This document shows positions 6,110-6,132 of a DNA stretch of 6,132 bases, piece after piece; positions within the stretch are counted from its first letter, which is position 1, and the number at the start of each line of letters is the position of its first letter. Both the position numbers and the translations under genes were made by a program. The DNA is from Klebsiella pneumoniae (GTDB lineage: Bacteria > Pseudomonadota > Gammaproteobacteria > Pseudomonadales > Azotimanducaceae). Below the pieces are notes generated by a model that saw only the letters and a program-made list of their open reading frames with translations, was not told the DNA's origin and made no database searches. The DNA lies in contig CAMDVY010000194.1 of assembly GCA_945878745.1 (NCBI GenBank), positions 1-6,132 on the forward strand, read 5' to 3'.

Positions 6110-6132
6110 CTTTCCGGGGTTCAATTTCCGGT

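Noticed and set aside
1..6132. CRISPR array, insertion sequence or phage genes
   Set aside because: No regularly spaced repeats, transposase, integrase or phage structural frame is visible on either strand.

Overview
The window comes from a gammaproteobacterial chromosome. The evidence is a PspF-type activator tail, a tRNA-Ser(GCU) with encoded CCA, a Uup-family ABC-F ATPase, REP-type palindromes of the GTAGG(A/G)GCGG class, and a large TonB-dependent outer-membrane receptor. Base composition is moderately GC-rich and even across the genes. I cannot fix the genus from sequence alone.

Layout, left to right. Bases 1-506 (+) are the 3' half of pspF, the sigma-54 enhancer-binding activator of the phage-shock response; the 5' end lies outside the window. 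A complete tRNA-Ser(GCU) follows at 582-669, with a plausible promoter and an intrinsic terminator that starts on the last base of the tRNA. Bases 703-953 hold no gene. They are a dense run of palindromes: pieces that copy the T-arm and 3' end of the tRNA-Ser, three small perfect hairpins, then a head-to-head pair of REP sequences. The block lies between the convergent tRNA and uup genes. uup fills 954-2843 (-). A 291-bp divergent intergenic region (2844-3134) carries an extended -10 promoter for uup and a near-consensus sigma-70 promoter (TTGACA, 17 nt, TATAAG) for the receptor, followed by a leader of about 130 nt. The TonB-dependent receptor occupies 3135-6059 (+) and ends at a strong intrinsic terminator (6082-6109), so it looks monocistronic.

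The genes do not form one pathway. pspF (envelope stress), tRNA-Ser (translation), uup (ribosome/DNA-associated ABC-F protein) and the receptor (outer-membrane uptake of a siderophore or other scarce nutrient) are separate transcription units. I see no clear new multi-gene system. The features most worth a second look are the tRNA-tail-mimicking palindrome block at 717-840, the inverted REP pair at 851-917, the structured leader of the receptor gene, and the four close cysteine pairs in the receptor.
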